Origin: Reticulitermes lucifugus
Lineage: Eukaryota > Arthropoda > Insecta > Blattodea > Rhinotermitidae
Reading direction: 5' to 3'
Assembly (NCBI GenBank): GCA_026260175.1
Contig: JAKCWW010001691.1
Location: 2,043 to 66,042, forward strand
Length of the DNA stretch: 64,000 nucleotides
The notes beneath the pieces were generated by a model. That model was not told the DNA's origin. It did no database searches and was given only the letters and a program-made list of their open reading frames with translations. The translations under genes and the position numbers were made by a program. Positions 34,501-49,600 of the stretch are shown one piece after another. Positions within the stretch are counted from its first letter, which is position 1. Each line of letters starts with the position of its first letter.

Positions 34501-37500
34501 ATCCTGTTGAGGACAATATTATGGATGTTGCCAGTTTTGTAAGTCTTACTGCAGTGTGGTAGTAGTTCTTATGCTAGAGTAACTGCATAAGCAACGTGTA
34601 CTGAATGAAGTTACAGTGAGAGTAATATAGCTGGCAATTGGAAAGCATTATAATGACAAGCCTTTGTAGTGGCATTCTTATTGTACCACACCTTAGTTCT
34701 GATCATGCTAACTGATAGAACACAGATTAGCAGATAAGTCACAGAAACCAAGTGACTGTTGCCAAAACATTACAGAACATGTAATCTGTACATTACGTCT
34801 TCCATTGTTTTTGTTTTAGGAGAAGTACCTCCAAGAACGCATAAAGGTGAATGGGAAGACAAATAACTTTGGCAATGTGGTCAGTCTGGAGCGCAACAAG
34901 ATGAAGCTGTCTGTAAATTCTGATATTCCCTTCTCGAAAAGGTACCTACACACTCAAGAAACTTTATGGTTGATTGCTCATTCTTTGACATACTTGAAAG
35001 TTGCAGAAATTCTGATGCATCATTTGAAGCATTACTGATTGCACTTCATGCTTCTTAATAGTTCTTAATTGCAGTAAGGTTGCTTACTGGTGACAGAGGA
35101 TTATTTCACTGAACTGAACTCCCCTTCAGGCACACTGCATCACTTCCTGTACCAGGCTCTGTGCAAGCTCAGCATAATCATGTTCTGAGTACTTTATTTA
35201 TGTGTTTATTTGCCATGATAAATGTCTAACAGAGCCATTGGCATTACAGGTTTTATTCTGCAGGACACAAGACTCACACCACAATATGATGTTACTGATT
35301 CTGGGATGGGTTTAACATGTTTTGTTAAGTTTTAAAGTTAAAGCACTGACTGTATTTTTGCTACCCTTGCCAGATACGGATATCTTCCACCCTCATCACA
35401 CAGTCTGTTTTCTGTCTACAGAACGCCCTGTAAAATTATGGCAGTTTTATTTGATTATATGTTTTTATAATATAAATTTGAAAATAGCCTTGGGAACAGC
35501 TGTTACATTCTGCAGATCAAAACCAATAACTGAAGGTGTTTAATTTTCCTAGTTTTGTATTATTTATCTCTGCTCCTTTCAAGTTGCCCATGTGTTTCTT
35601 TAAATACATGGTTGCCATGTAGTTGAACTTGGTGTAGGTGTTAGCTCAAGTTTCAAGGCCTCACATCTATTATGAAGATCTTTTTTTGGCCTGTAGAAAC
35701 TAAAATTAAATATACAAGATTCAAGTCTGGGATATTACACAGTGACAAGTGGTAAATAGTTAACCAACATCTTGAAGGATCATAGTACCTTTGTTGTCAG
35801 GGTCAAGAAGGTGATGCTTCTGCAGGTTCAAAAATCTTATAAGATCTTAAATCTTCTGGGATGTTACACAGCGTTGATTGGTAGTTGGTTACTGACGTTT
35901 TGGGACAACCTGTCCCATCTTCAATGGTCAAGCAGTCTTTCATCTTGGACTGCTTGACCCTTGAAGATGGGATCGATAGGTTGTCTTTGGTAACTAACTA
36001 CCAATCAACACTGTATAACATCCCAGAAGAGCGAAGGTCTCATTCACACTGTGGTGGAAGCCTGAAATCACGCATCTTCTAACCAACACAGTAAATACAC
36101 TGCTAAAATTTCTCCTATGCACATTGATACAGGATCAGTGGTGTACATTTTTTAGGCATTCAGTCTTGGTGCAAGGTACTGACAAGTTGTAGCTTCACCA
36201 TAGTGAGATTGTGTGTGTTCTCTTATGATGTCAGGCCTTGACTGTGATGTTTCCTTATCAAGAAATGCATTGAACAACATTTTGTGCAGGTATCTGAAGT
36301 ATCTTACAAAGAAATATTTAAAGAAAAACAACTTGCGAGATTGGCTCCGAGTGGTGGCAAGTGGGAAGGACACGTACGAGCTGAGGTACTTCCAGGTATG
36401 CAGCGGCAGTGACATTCTGGCATATGTTAATGTAGACCAAATGTGTGTTGGGGTTGCTGAGTGCCAGTTTTGCGCAGCTGGAGGTGTGTCATGTCATATA
36501 GAACACTGTGGGTGTGTGTATATACATGCAACCTAAGCTGGAGCTATGGTACAACATATAGAAAAACGTGTACAGCCACTTCACAAAGTGTTACATCTAT
36601 GTAAATGAAGTGTTGATCACAAAGCACATGTCTGAGGAACAGATTTATAAGTTCTCCTAGTTTGGTCTCTTGCTTAAATGAACAACTAGTAACCAATATA
36701 TGACCAAGTTTGTGAAGCAGAAAAATGTCATCTTTCGAAGAATTTGGTTATGTGAAGGCTGTCTGTCCGTTTTATAAGTATAGTAGAAGTATGGTATTAA
36801 AAGTGTGACTTATTACAAGAAGTCCATTGTAATCAGAGTGTAACAGTGCACTGTCAGCTTGTGTATGTTAATGTAAACAGCACAGTTTAAATTAGTATTT
36901 GTGAATACAACACATGGAAGGAAAGTATAACTTATTGCCAGTACCGTAACTCCTGCAGATGTAGTTCATCTCTTATCAGCCCTACCCAAGTCTGCTTTTA
37001 CAATGGAAAATTGTTACACAACTCAGAAGTGTTGCTAACATTGATCCATGTTTTTCTTAAAATTGGGCAGACATACTGGTGTCTGCTTAATGGGTATATG
37101 GTATAAATAATTGTAATTAAAGGGAAATAGAGAAAAGTCACATGCAGATAAATACCAGGAAATTATGAGTGATTGGAATTATGACACCATCTGTGCACTT
37201 GCATCACTTCCAGTGTTGGAGTTAAGAAAATTTCAAGTTTTTGGTTTTTATTGTCCTGAATGTGCAGCTGTGATTGTTTGGTGAAGACTGCAATTTCATC
37301 CATTCATCACACAGCACAGCATGGCACTAAAATAAAATACATCAATCTCAGGTTTTTTGTTTAATCTTTCTAGAGAAGGCCCATATTCTGGGAAGTTCCA
37401 ATTCCATGTTGCTTCAGCTGTTTACCTCTGCAGGCCCCAGATAAGATTAGCTGTTCCAAATTCTGCATGTGTGTCATGTTAAATGTTTTTTTGTGTTCCA

Positions 37501-37543
37501 GATCAATAGCCAGGAAGATGAAGAAGAAGAAGAAAATGAGTAG
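31505..37543 (+). CDS. RpL22: 60S ribosomal protein L22 (eL22), complete
   Basis: This is a component of the large ribosomal subunit in the cytosol. Exons 31505-31513, 34404-34538, 34820-34941, 36290-36395 and 37502-37543 join to 137 codons plus TAG. The protein starts [21 protein letters not shown] with a basic KKKK cluster. Next come [19 protein letters not shown] (conserved eL22 core), [52 protein letters not shown] and [15 protein letters not shown]. It ends in the acidic tail [13 protein letters not shown]. Length is near that of vertebrate RPL22 (128 aa). It lacks the long histone H1-like N-terminal extension of fly RpL22. All introns are GT-AG. Intron 1 (2.9 kb) carries an inverted retroelement pair. 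The identity is firm. Confidence 0.97.
31690..33735. mobile_element. Head-to-head inverted pair of retroelement 3' ends (Penelope-like suspected)
   Basis: The left copy (about 31690-33025, reading leftwards) and the right copy (about 33026-33735, reading rightwards) are inverted repeats over roughly 700 bp. Shared blocks include ttgactgtgatctagtttt, gagtttgtagtttataggt and aaaccttccnccttc-like text. Outer ends carry cccatcttcacgtaatac...catgtttcagacgactt and its partner. The left copy continues inward with a broken frame (about 32957-32800, - strand) of the kind found near Penelope-like element 3' ends. The right copy is truncated at 33026. It sits in RpL22 intron 1. Confidence 0.7.
32033..32341. 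mobile_element. 309-bp insertion nested in the left arm, with 12-bp target duplication
   Basis: The arms pair continuously except here. ttccttgagtgt occurs on both sides (32021-32032 and 32342-32353), while the right arm has this motif once, with no insert. The insert has no clear terminal inverted repeat or poly(A). It has a - strand open stretch to 32014 containing [17 protein letters not shown], which I do not recognise. A SINE or a short retrocopy is possible. Confidence 0.75.
34170..34320 (-). repeat. Dispersed repeat fragment
   Basis: On the - strand it reads ...gtgaccactcacatgcatct, resembling 47530-47570 (ctgaccactcacctgtatct). It is probably an old copy of a family also seen at 6165-6260, 45240-45360 and 52560-52620. 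Confidence 0.4.
34404..34538 (+). CDS. RpL22: RpL22 exon 2
   Basis: The acceptor is tatgttttag and the donor TTT|gtaagt. It encodes [20 protein letters not shown], then [17 protein letters not shown] and NIMDVASF. The basic N-terminal cluster is the presumed nuclear/nucleolar import and rRNA-binding part. Confidence 0.95.
34820..34941 (+). CDS. RpL22: RpL22 exon 3
   Basis: The acceptor is ttttgttttag and the donor AAAAG|gtacct. It encodes [35 protein letters not shown] and IPFSK with a split Arg, the most conserved block of eL22. Confidence 0.96.
35845..36070. repeat. Foldback hairpin element in RpL22 intron 3
   Basis: Long inverted arms: gattggtagttggttactga pairs with ggtaactaactaccaatc; tcaagcagtctttcatcttg is followed by gactgcttgacccttgaa. 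The right end is ggtggaagcctgaaatcac, the intact family terminus. A looser half-copy precedes it (35700-35810). It ends about 220 bases before exon 4. Confidence 0.75.
36290..36395 (+). CDS. RpL22: RpL22 exon 4
   Basis: The acceptor is attttgtgcag and the donor CAG|gtatgc. It encodes [20 protein letters not shown] and [15 protein letters not shown] after a completed Arg codon. Confidence 0.96.
37502..37543 (+). CDS. RpL22: RpL22 exon 5, acidic tail
   Basis: The acceptor is ttttgtgttccag. It encodes [13 protein letters not shown] and TAG. The acidic C-terminus is the hallmark end of eL22. Confidence 0.95.
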   Translation: MNSQEDEEEEENE

Positions 37544-37602
37544 TCACTTTTGGTCATCTGGAAGACGCAACAAATTCTGTAAATGCCACTTACATATTGT
37601 TT

Positions 37603-37608
37603 AATAAA
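37603..37608 (+). promoter_or_regulatory. Poly(A) signal AATAAA, RpL22
   Basis: AATAAA 60 bases after the stop, followed by a TGTG-rich stretch. The short 3' UTR is usual for ribosomal protein genes. Confidence 0.85.
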
Positions 37609-37649
37609 TGATCTTTCCATGTGATGGTCTGTGTAGTTGGCTGCTTTCT

Positions 37650-38120
37650 CCTGTATTTTACCATGCGTGTCTTATTTGAAACAAAAATTTGTTACCTGTC
37701 AGGATATGCACAATGAGATGAAATGGGTCCATTTTCATTTGAGTTATTTCACTGTTCTGAGACCATCAGAAGAAATTCAATGGATGGGTGAGACAATAGC
37801 ATTTAGGCTTCCCACTCTGCCTGCAAACATATTCCCAGCCACCCCATGTCAGCCATCCAAAGCTCTTGTCCATAACAAAGGATATCACAACATTCCTGTT
37901 ACGACAGACGGGGAAGCAAACCAGCCTGAGGAACATGGGGAGAGGGTTGATCCATGGGACTTTTCTGTGGTCATAGTATATGTGTGTGAAGTATGTCCAT
38001 TTGAGATACATGCACATGGCAAAGAGCAATTTGTGGTTTGGAATCCTGTCCCTACCTGTACTGAATTTGCTTGCTGTTTTTGTCCGAGATCACAATATGA
38101 ATTCTCGTAAACTATAGGAA
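37650..38120. other. Intergenic DNA between RpL22 and the hairpin element
   Basis: It has an open + strand frame (37637-38110) with no recognisable domain and no supporting splice or promoter structure. Nothing else is supported. Confidence 0.5.
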
Positions 38121-38123
38121 ATT

Positions 38124-38346
38124 TGTAATCTGTGGTCTTTTGGGTGATTACACGGCGTCGTGAGGTAATTATTTACCGACGTTTCGGGACAACGTGTCGG
38201 TCCCATCTTCACGGGTCGAGATTCCACGAAGCTTTCCTTTCCTTCGTGGAATCTCGACCCGTGAAGATGGGACCGACACGTCCCGAAACGTCGATAAATA
38301 ATTACCTCACGACGCCGTGTAATCACCCAAAAGACCACAGATTACA
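38124..38346. mobile_element. Near-perfect hairpin (foldback MITE-like) element
   Basis: The arms of about 108 bp (38124-38231 and 38238-38346) are almost exact inverted complements. Text such as accgacgtttcgggacaac and gtgaagatgggaccgacac pairs throughout, differing mainly by a 3-base deletion. Both strands therefore encode the same chance peptide MVFWVITRRREVI. The right flank is ggcggaatcctgaaatc, the family terminus. It is the youngest-looking member of a family present about a dozen times in the window. Confidence 0.85.
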
Positions 38347-38384
38347 TAAACATCGCGGCGGAATCCTGAAATCTAAGTATAGGA

Positions 38385-38495
38385 AATTTGATTTCAGGCT
38401 TCCGCGGTCTTCTCGGGTATTAGCAGTGTTGTGTGGTAATTGTTTACTGGCGTTTCAGGACAACGTATCGGTCACATCCTCACGGGTTAATTTAT
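38385..38495. repeat. Half copy of the hairpin element
   Basis: It starts with the family end gatttcaggcttccgcggt and continues into ttactggcgtttcaggacaa and atcctcacggg, then stops; the second arm is missing. It lies about 40 bases from the full hairpin in a different orientation of the terminus. Confidence 0.65.
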
Positions 38496-39220
38496 CTGTT
38501 AATTTGCTAAATGCCAGGTTAACCCTTTCTTGAGCTGACTTGTGTCCTGAAGATGGAGACAATGTCTTTCCCCAAAGTATTACAGCTAAATGGACACTGG
38601 TTGGAACAGTTGATAGGACTTCTTGTGGACACTCATCTTAAAGAACACTGAAACAGCCCAAAGAAAGGTAGCTGAGGGGGTCATCCCCATGCACAAGGAA
38701 CCAGGACAAGGATTAAACAGCATAACATATTGTGCGTGTGTACGTGAGTGAGAGGCTGTAGCTGAACCCACGAGCTCTAATGACTGCACTTTATGAAGTC
38801 ACATACTGTTGCTAGTGGGTTAATCTTAACAGAGGACAATAGATGGATAGCTCCGATGTGTTACTGCTCATCCCATCTAACAGACTACAAAGGGTCATAA
38901 CATGGAAAACCCAAAATCTTATAAACAAACGACCCTTCGCCACTGGAAAAATGGGGACTTATACCCCCTTACATTTTCGTACGCGAATGATGCAATGAGA
39001 ATTCGGGGCATAGCACTAATATTTCATCTGTATGGACACAACCGTGTTTCATTTTGGGTCCCGTATTGTCTTATCTGAAGCTCTCAATTTCGTACAGTCC
39101 TGTTATTTAGGGAAGATTATTTCGCAAGTTACGTTTATATAACAGTCGACAACAATATCACCTCCCATCCACACCATGCTATTTGCGCACTTCCCGCAAC
39201 ATTAGTACGATGATGTCATG

Positions 39221-39234
39221 TCATCACGTGATGA
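39221..39234. promoter_or_regulatory. 14-bp palindromic E-box, CLEAR/M-box-like
   Basis: TCATCACGTGATGA is a perfect 14-base palindrome centred on CACGTG. Its core TCACGTGA is the preferred MiT/TFE (TFEB, MITF, fly Mitf) site and the core of the CLEAR motif. It lies 315 bases upstream of the start codon of an autophagy gene. Function is inference. Confidence 0.5.
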
Positions 39235-39451
39235 ATGACGTATGTGTGGATGAATACATTACACGTTTCCTAGAAAAGAATCGTATCATTATACGCAACA
39301 AGTTAACGTCACCACAAGAATATATTTATACTGTGGTGTAAATTGTGAGAACGGTTTTGTTGACTTCCAATAAGGCATATTTATCGAGTTAGCTGTATTT
39401 CGAACTATATCCTAGTAGACTGGGAAAAGGCATCTGATAGTCTGCTGTTTC

Positions 39452-44316
<4,865 letters not shown>

Positions 44317-44694
44317 GCATGCCCCACCTGCTGCACTTCATCTTCTCTTTGTGTATGATATTATTGTGAATATAGGATGTCATGGCCCTGCATAATTAAA
44401 CTTTCTGTTACTCTTTCCAACAAGAGGCAGTTAATTATAAGTTGCAGTATTTTCTGTGTTGTTACAAATCTCAGTATTTTGGGTGCACATACTGCTTGGA
44501 ACAGGTTCCTGCCTCTTTACTTTAGTTATGGCTTGCATAATATTTGTTTCATTCTGCTTGTGTTAGAAAAGGTTTGACATAAAATACAAGTGAGTTAGAG
44601 TGAATGAATCTGGTTTATTGTTATAATTATAATTATTATTATTGTAATTACTATACTGAATGGACTGTATATAGGTAAGGCATACAGTGATATA

Positions 44695-44700
44695 AATAAA
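44695..44700 (+). promoter_or_regulatory. Poly(A) signal AATAAA, GABARAP
   Basis: AATAAA about 380 bases after the stop, followed by T-rich sequence. It is the first canonical signal downstream. Confidence 0.65.
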
Positions 44701-44942
44701 TAATTTCTTCATTTTGGAGCCTTTGATTAGAATTGAAAATTGCCCTTTCTGTAGTAACCCTTCCACTGCTGAATTTTGCGATGTGTACAGTGTGCCTTTT
44801 AAGATTTAGTGAAAACATGTCTTACCCATTTACAGACTATTGCAGACTAACATGCTCAATGTTACAAGGTCCTTGCTGAGTAGCTATGAGTAACAGTCAT
44901 GTACCTTCAAATCCAAATCCTGTTTCTTAAGATCCATTTTAA

Positions 44943-45232
44943 TATTATACTCTTACCTACCTGTTGGTCTACAAAGTGATCTCTTCCCCTTAAGGTATTG
45001 TGATGAAAGTTTTTATACACAGAGCATCCCAGAAGTAACAGTGCAATGAATTAAATTTCTGCACATATTATAACCTTGTACAGTGGATATTATACTCTTA
45101 CCTACCTGTTGGTCTACAAAGTGATCTCTTCCCCTTAAGGTATTGTGATGAAAGTTTTTATACACAGAGCATCCCAGAAGTAACAGTGCAATGAATTAAA
45201 TTTCTGCACATATTATAACCTTGTACAGTGGA
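44943..45232 (+). repeat. Tandem duplication, two 145-bp units
   Basis: 44943-45087 and 45088-45232 appear identical by eye, both running from tattatactcttacctacc to tgtacagtgga. The unit contains a piece of an RTE-type 3' region (ccattttaatattat just upstream; gtctacaaagtgatctcttc). It could be a very recent duplication or an assembly error next to the gap at 45437. Confidence 0.9.
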
Positions 45233-45436
45233 TACTGGGTCTTTCCGGGAGGTAAAGTGGCTGGGGCGTGGTGCTGCCCACCCACCCCCATCTAGCACTG
45301 AGGTTGTGAATAGGTTGGAGCTATACCTCCACCTACCCTCTGTGTCTGCTTGTCATGGGGTGACCTTTATCTTTTCAATTCAATTTTATTTCATCCCTTT
45401 GACAACAGCTTGTATAGGATACATCAATATTTCTAT

Positions 45437-45740
45437 NNNNNNNNNNNNNNNNNNNNNNNNNNNNNNNNNNNNNNNNNNNNNNNNNNNNNNNNNNNNNNNN
45501 NNNNNNNNNNNNNNNNNNNNNNNNNNNNNNNNNNNNNNNNNNNNNNNNNNNNNNNNNNNNNNNNNNNNNNNNNNNNNNNNNNNNNNNNNNNNNNNNNNNN
45601 NNNNNNNNNNNNNNNNNNNNNNNNNNNNNNNNNNNNNNNNNNNNNNNNNNNNNNNNNNNNNNNNNNNNNNNNNNNNNNNNNNNNNNNNNNNNNNNNNNNN
45701 NNNNNNNNNNNNNNNNNNNNNNNNNNNNNNNNNNNNNNNN
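45437..45740. other. Assembly gap (304 N)
   Basis: A run of N at the edge of a LINE fragment. Frames spanning it are artefacts. Confidence 0.99.
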
Positions 45741-46160
45741 CAATTTCAGCTTCCTTCTAAAATGTTGGATGTCTTCTATACATTTAATATGGTTTGGCAA
45801 TTTATTATACAGTCTCTTTCCTAAGTTTTTAACACTGTTTTTACATACATTTGATCTCCAGTATTGAATATGAAAATCTTTTCTTTGACGGGTATTATGA
45901 TCATGTATAACTGAATTTTGTACATACTTTCCTAAATTTACTTTTATATAACACAAGATTTCCGTGATGTATATACACGGGACTGTAAGTATATTCCATC
46001 TTTTAAACAGCTCCCTACATGATGTTGTTCTGCTCACATTGCTAATTATTTGTATCACTCTTTTTTTAAGCTTAAACATTTTTTTTCTTTCCCCATTATT
46101 CCCCCAAAAAATAATACTATAACTTATATATGAATGAAAATGAGCAAAATACATACTCCC
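45741..46160 (-). mobile_element. 3' fragment of a LINE reverse-transcriptase ORF (jockey/CR1-like)
   Basis: The - strand has an open frame reading HFHSYISYSIIFWGNNGERK, FKLKKRVIQIISNVSRTTSC, RELFKRWNILTVPCIYI, HDHNTRQRKDFHIQYW and NLGKRLYNKLPNHIKC. This is the C-terminal (thumb and beyond) region of jockey/CR1-type elements, which usually shows SYGIIFWGN and NHNTR blocks. The gap cuts the 3' end. The frame is intact for 138 codons, so this copy is fairly young. Confidence 0.85.
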
Positions 46161-46404
46161 CGAAATCTTTGTACTTGTGTACCTTTACACATGTTATAAC
46201 ATTGTTTCTTTGTTCTAAAATGTATGTTCAGTAGTGGGCACACACATTGCATCACCGACTTAAGTCAATGTAGTTTATATGTGAGAGTGTGGGAATTTAT
46301 TATAATATACTAACTGATTAATCTTGCATGTACACATTGTTCTGCATATTATGTGGTGTAATCTTGTGGCAACAAAGCAGGAGCAAGTTCCTGTACCATG
46401 TGAG

Positions 46405-46600
46405 ATTTGAGGTTCTCACAGCAGTATTGATGAAGATTCAAGTCTTCTGGGATATTACGCCATGTCGATTTCTGAAGAGTTACCAGCGTAAAGGAGTGCA
46501 GTGCCTTGTCTCTAATGTCGGGCAGTCCTAGAAAACCCTTTTGCATATGTGAACATGGAAATGTCCTAAATTTGATTTTCACAGTGTTCACTACAGCACC
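46405..46600. repeat. Half copy of the foldback family
   Basis: gagatttgaggttctcacag (the family end, inverted) is followed by gtcttctgggatattacgcc and a degraded interior. Confidence 0.55.
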
Positions 46601-46619
46601 TGTGTTGCCACACTAAATT

Positions 46620-49600
46620 GGAAACAGTTCCCATAACTTACATTTCTCAAGCTCCACTTATTTTGTTTTTGGGCTGCTTGATCCTGAAATAAGGTGCTGT
46701 TTTACTTTAAAAAGTCTGCAACTGGTTTGTCCTGAAGTGTGGCTAGCACTTTGAAATTAAAGTGTTGCTATTGCTTTTGATAAACAAGGTCTATCAAGCC
46801 ACAAAATTGTGGCACAAGTGGCTGTAATTGGTTGTAGTGCCATACTTCGTAAAAGGAAACAATATTTTGGAAAAGTGTCTGAAACCAGTTCTTACAGACA
46901 TCTTCCAGCGTACACAAATCTGAGTTTTCCAAGACTCTGCCCTGTGTCACATGGCCGTATGTGTGTGACACTAGATTAGATTAGATCAATTCTGCACTCC
47001 TGCCTTGGAAGAAAATCCAGTACGGGACCATTTTTTTTGCAGGTGATAACTTTTCCTCCAACATCTGACCTGAGGCTATTAAAATTGCCTGGATATAGCC
47101 TGGATCCAATTCTGAGACCTGTTGGCATGTAATTGGCAAGAAAATTGGCCTTGTTTCAGTCGTCCTAGTTAAGAGTATTTTATAGATGCTGAGAATTGCG
47201 TATCCTGGCCTGGCTTTTACTTCTTATTTCTCAGTTGCACTTCCAAGTCATGAGTTCTCCATGGTGTTCCACAGTTGCACTTCAGTCCCGAGTTCTTTAT
47301 GGCAGTTTCGTGTCAGTCTTGAGTTTTCCATGGTATTCCTCATTTGCGCTGTGAGATGTGTAGTCATTATAGTGCTGAGATACAGGCTGGATGACTAAGG
47401 AATTGTGGTTGATTCCCAACAGAGGCAAGATATTTTCCTCTTCTCCAAATCATCCAGAATGGGTGTGGGACCGACCCAGTCTTCTATTCAGTGGCTACCA
47501 GGGGCCCTCCCCCTGAGGGTGAGGTGGCCAGGGCACAAAACTGACCACTCACCTGTATCTGGAGAGTAGTCTATTGCTTGTGTGGCAACAGTATTGCGAC
47601 CCTTCATGAGCTGACCAGTTCTGCTCACATACAGCATTTGCCATAAGTTATGCATTCATGCTTGTTAGAATACATTTCAGATTTGGAATTTTCTGTATTA
47701 AATAAGAGGTTATTCTTAAAGTAGTATTTTGGAAACATACCAGATGCGAGTATGGCAAAGGCTTTATCCCATCCTGTGAAAGTCAATAATGAGAATAAAG
47801 TTGCAGAAGCACACATGGCAGATGAACTTGTGCTTGGCACTGTATATATATATTTTTTTTTTCTTCTTTCCACATTCAAGCTGTCAGCAAGTTGCAGGCC
47901 ATTACATGAAGTCTATGCAACCCCCACAAGGAAATTGAATTTATGTGTGTTGTTGTGAAGGAACATGTTATGTGTTGACCATACTAAAGAACTGTAAATA
48001 TTACTAGCTAGTGTATTTCATTCAGTGACATAATATATAGACGCACACTGTCAGAAACCAGTACCTAATTATTTGGGGATGTTTCACTGAAGTAACTGAA
48101 TGAACACAATTTTTACAACACTTGTACACATCTTAACTGGTTTATGAAAATTTTATGAACATGCTTGTTTCTGTATGGACTGAAAAATTCAGTTCAGAAA
48201 GCAGTCAACTCAGCATTGCACTGAAAATAATTTTATTGAGCAGGCTGATGTACAATAGTCATGTAGACATATTGTTTTTAAGTCCAGTTGTGTCACTGAA
48301 CTCCTCAGCCAGATGATCGCCACTTTAGAATTGCCAGTTGCATCTTGAGACCAAACTGCTTGTTCCCCATTAAGCACTAGCAGTATCACAATTATGGCAG
48401 GCATGACTGTTGATACTGTTTGTATTCCTCAGCAGTCTTGTATGATTGTTGATGTAATGGAGGTATTGATTTGTGTGCACATGTAAGAGGGCAGGATGCC
48501 TGTAGGGAATGTAATGAGGTTGCGATGTGTTTGCAACATTTTCTTTTATAAAACTCTGACTAGTGATGGAAACTTGTACCTTACTTTTAAAGCTTAGTGG
48601 TAAATATACGTATCACCAGCATTAACATTCAAAATTTCTGCATTTTGCCTACACATTGTACTTATGAATTTCATATGATTCACAATAAACATTATTTTCC
48701 TAAACTGCATGCACCATTTGGTCTTCTGATACAGACACTGTGTTTTCTTTAGTAGAAATTGAATTGTTATGTATTTTTTACTTGAACCTTAGACATCAAA
48801 GGAATATGGCAAACTTCCCAGAACTTGTCAGCTGTGATGTAGGGCACAGAACTGTTGTTAAGTTCCCATACTGTAATGTCCATGTCGCCTAGAAACTGTC
48901 ACATAGAATGACATCTGTGTTTCACACAATCTCCGTGTTTAATTTCCCGATGTGTGATTTTGGGGGTGACATCTAATTAGTGGCATGCCCATCATGTTAT
49001 TTCTCTTGTGAATCAACTATTTTGTTTAAAAATATTCACAGTCAACCACTGTACATGTTACCCCATAAACATACCCAAGTGAGCAGCATTCCAAGTTTGT
49101 GTTTGGGAGAGGAGCACAAATCTCAGCCTGGAGACCAGCCATCTTATTTCCTGCAGGCACATGATTGGATAGAACTTCAAATTAGGCCATGATTGTTTTC
49201 TTCCAAAGTTTTTCAAGTTTATTATTCACTTATTATCCCACCATTAGATGCTATATAGCCAGGATTACTGACAGTGTTGCAAAGTGAATCATACATAAGT
49301 AAATAGTGACTGCTGCACTACATTGTTTGTAATTCTAGAAACGAGGGTAAATGTGAAGAAAAAGATGTTAAGCATTTTATTAGCCATTGCTTGAGGAGTT
49401 CTGTGGCTGTATGAAATCATATATTTATATCACAATAAAACAAATGCTATATTTAATATTTATACACACTAATCTTTACAGTATCAGTATTAACTTTACA
49501 TTTTTTCTATACACAAATATTACATGAATATTATTATTATTTGTTATTATTATCATCATCATCATCATATAGGAAAAAAGAAAGAATGTGGTAAACAGCA

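Noticed and set aside
37637-38110. 157-codon + strand frame after RpL22
   Set aside because: It starts inside the RpL22 3' region, has no recognisable domain and no splice or poly(A) support.
38132-38533. 133-codon frame with a matching frame on the - strand
   Set aside because: Both are readings of the palindromic hairpin element, not genes.
49552-49569. (ATC)n run
   Set aside because: Short simple repeat; a CRISPR array was considered for the whole window and rejected because no spaced direct repeats exist and the genome is animal.
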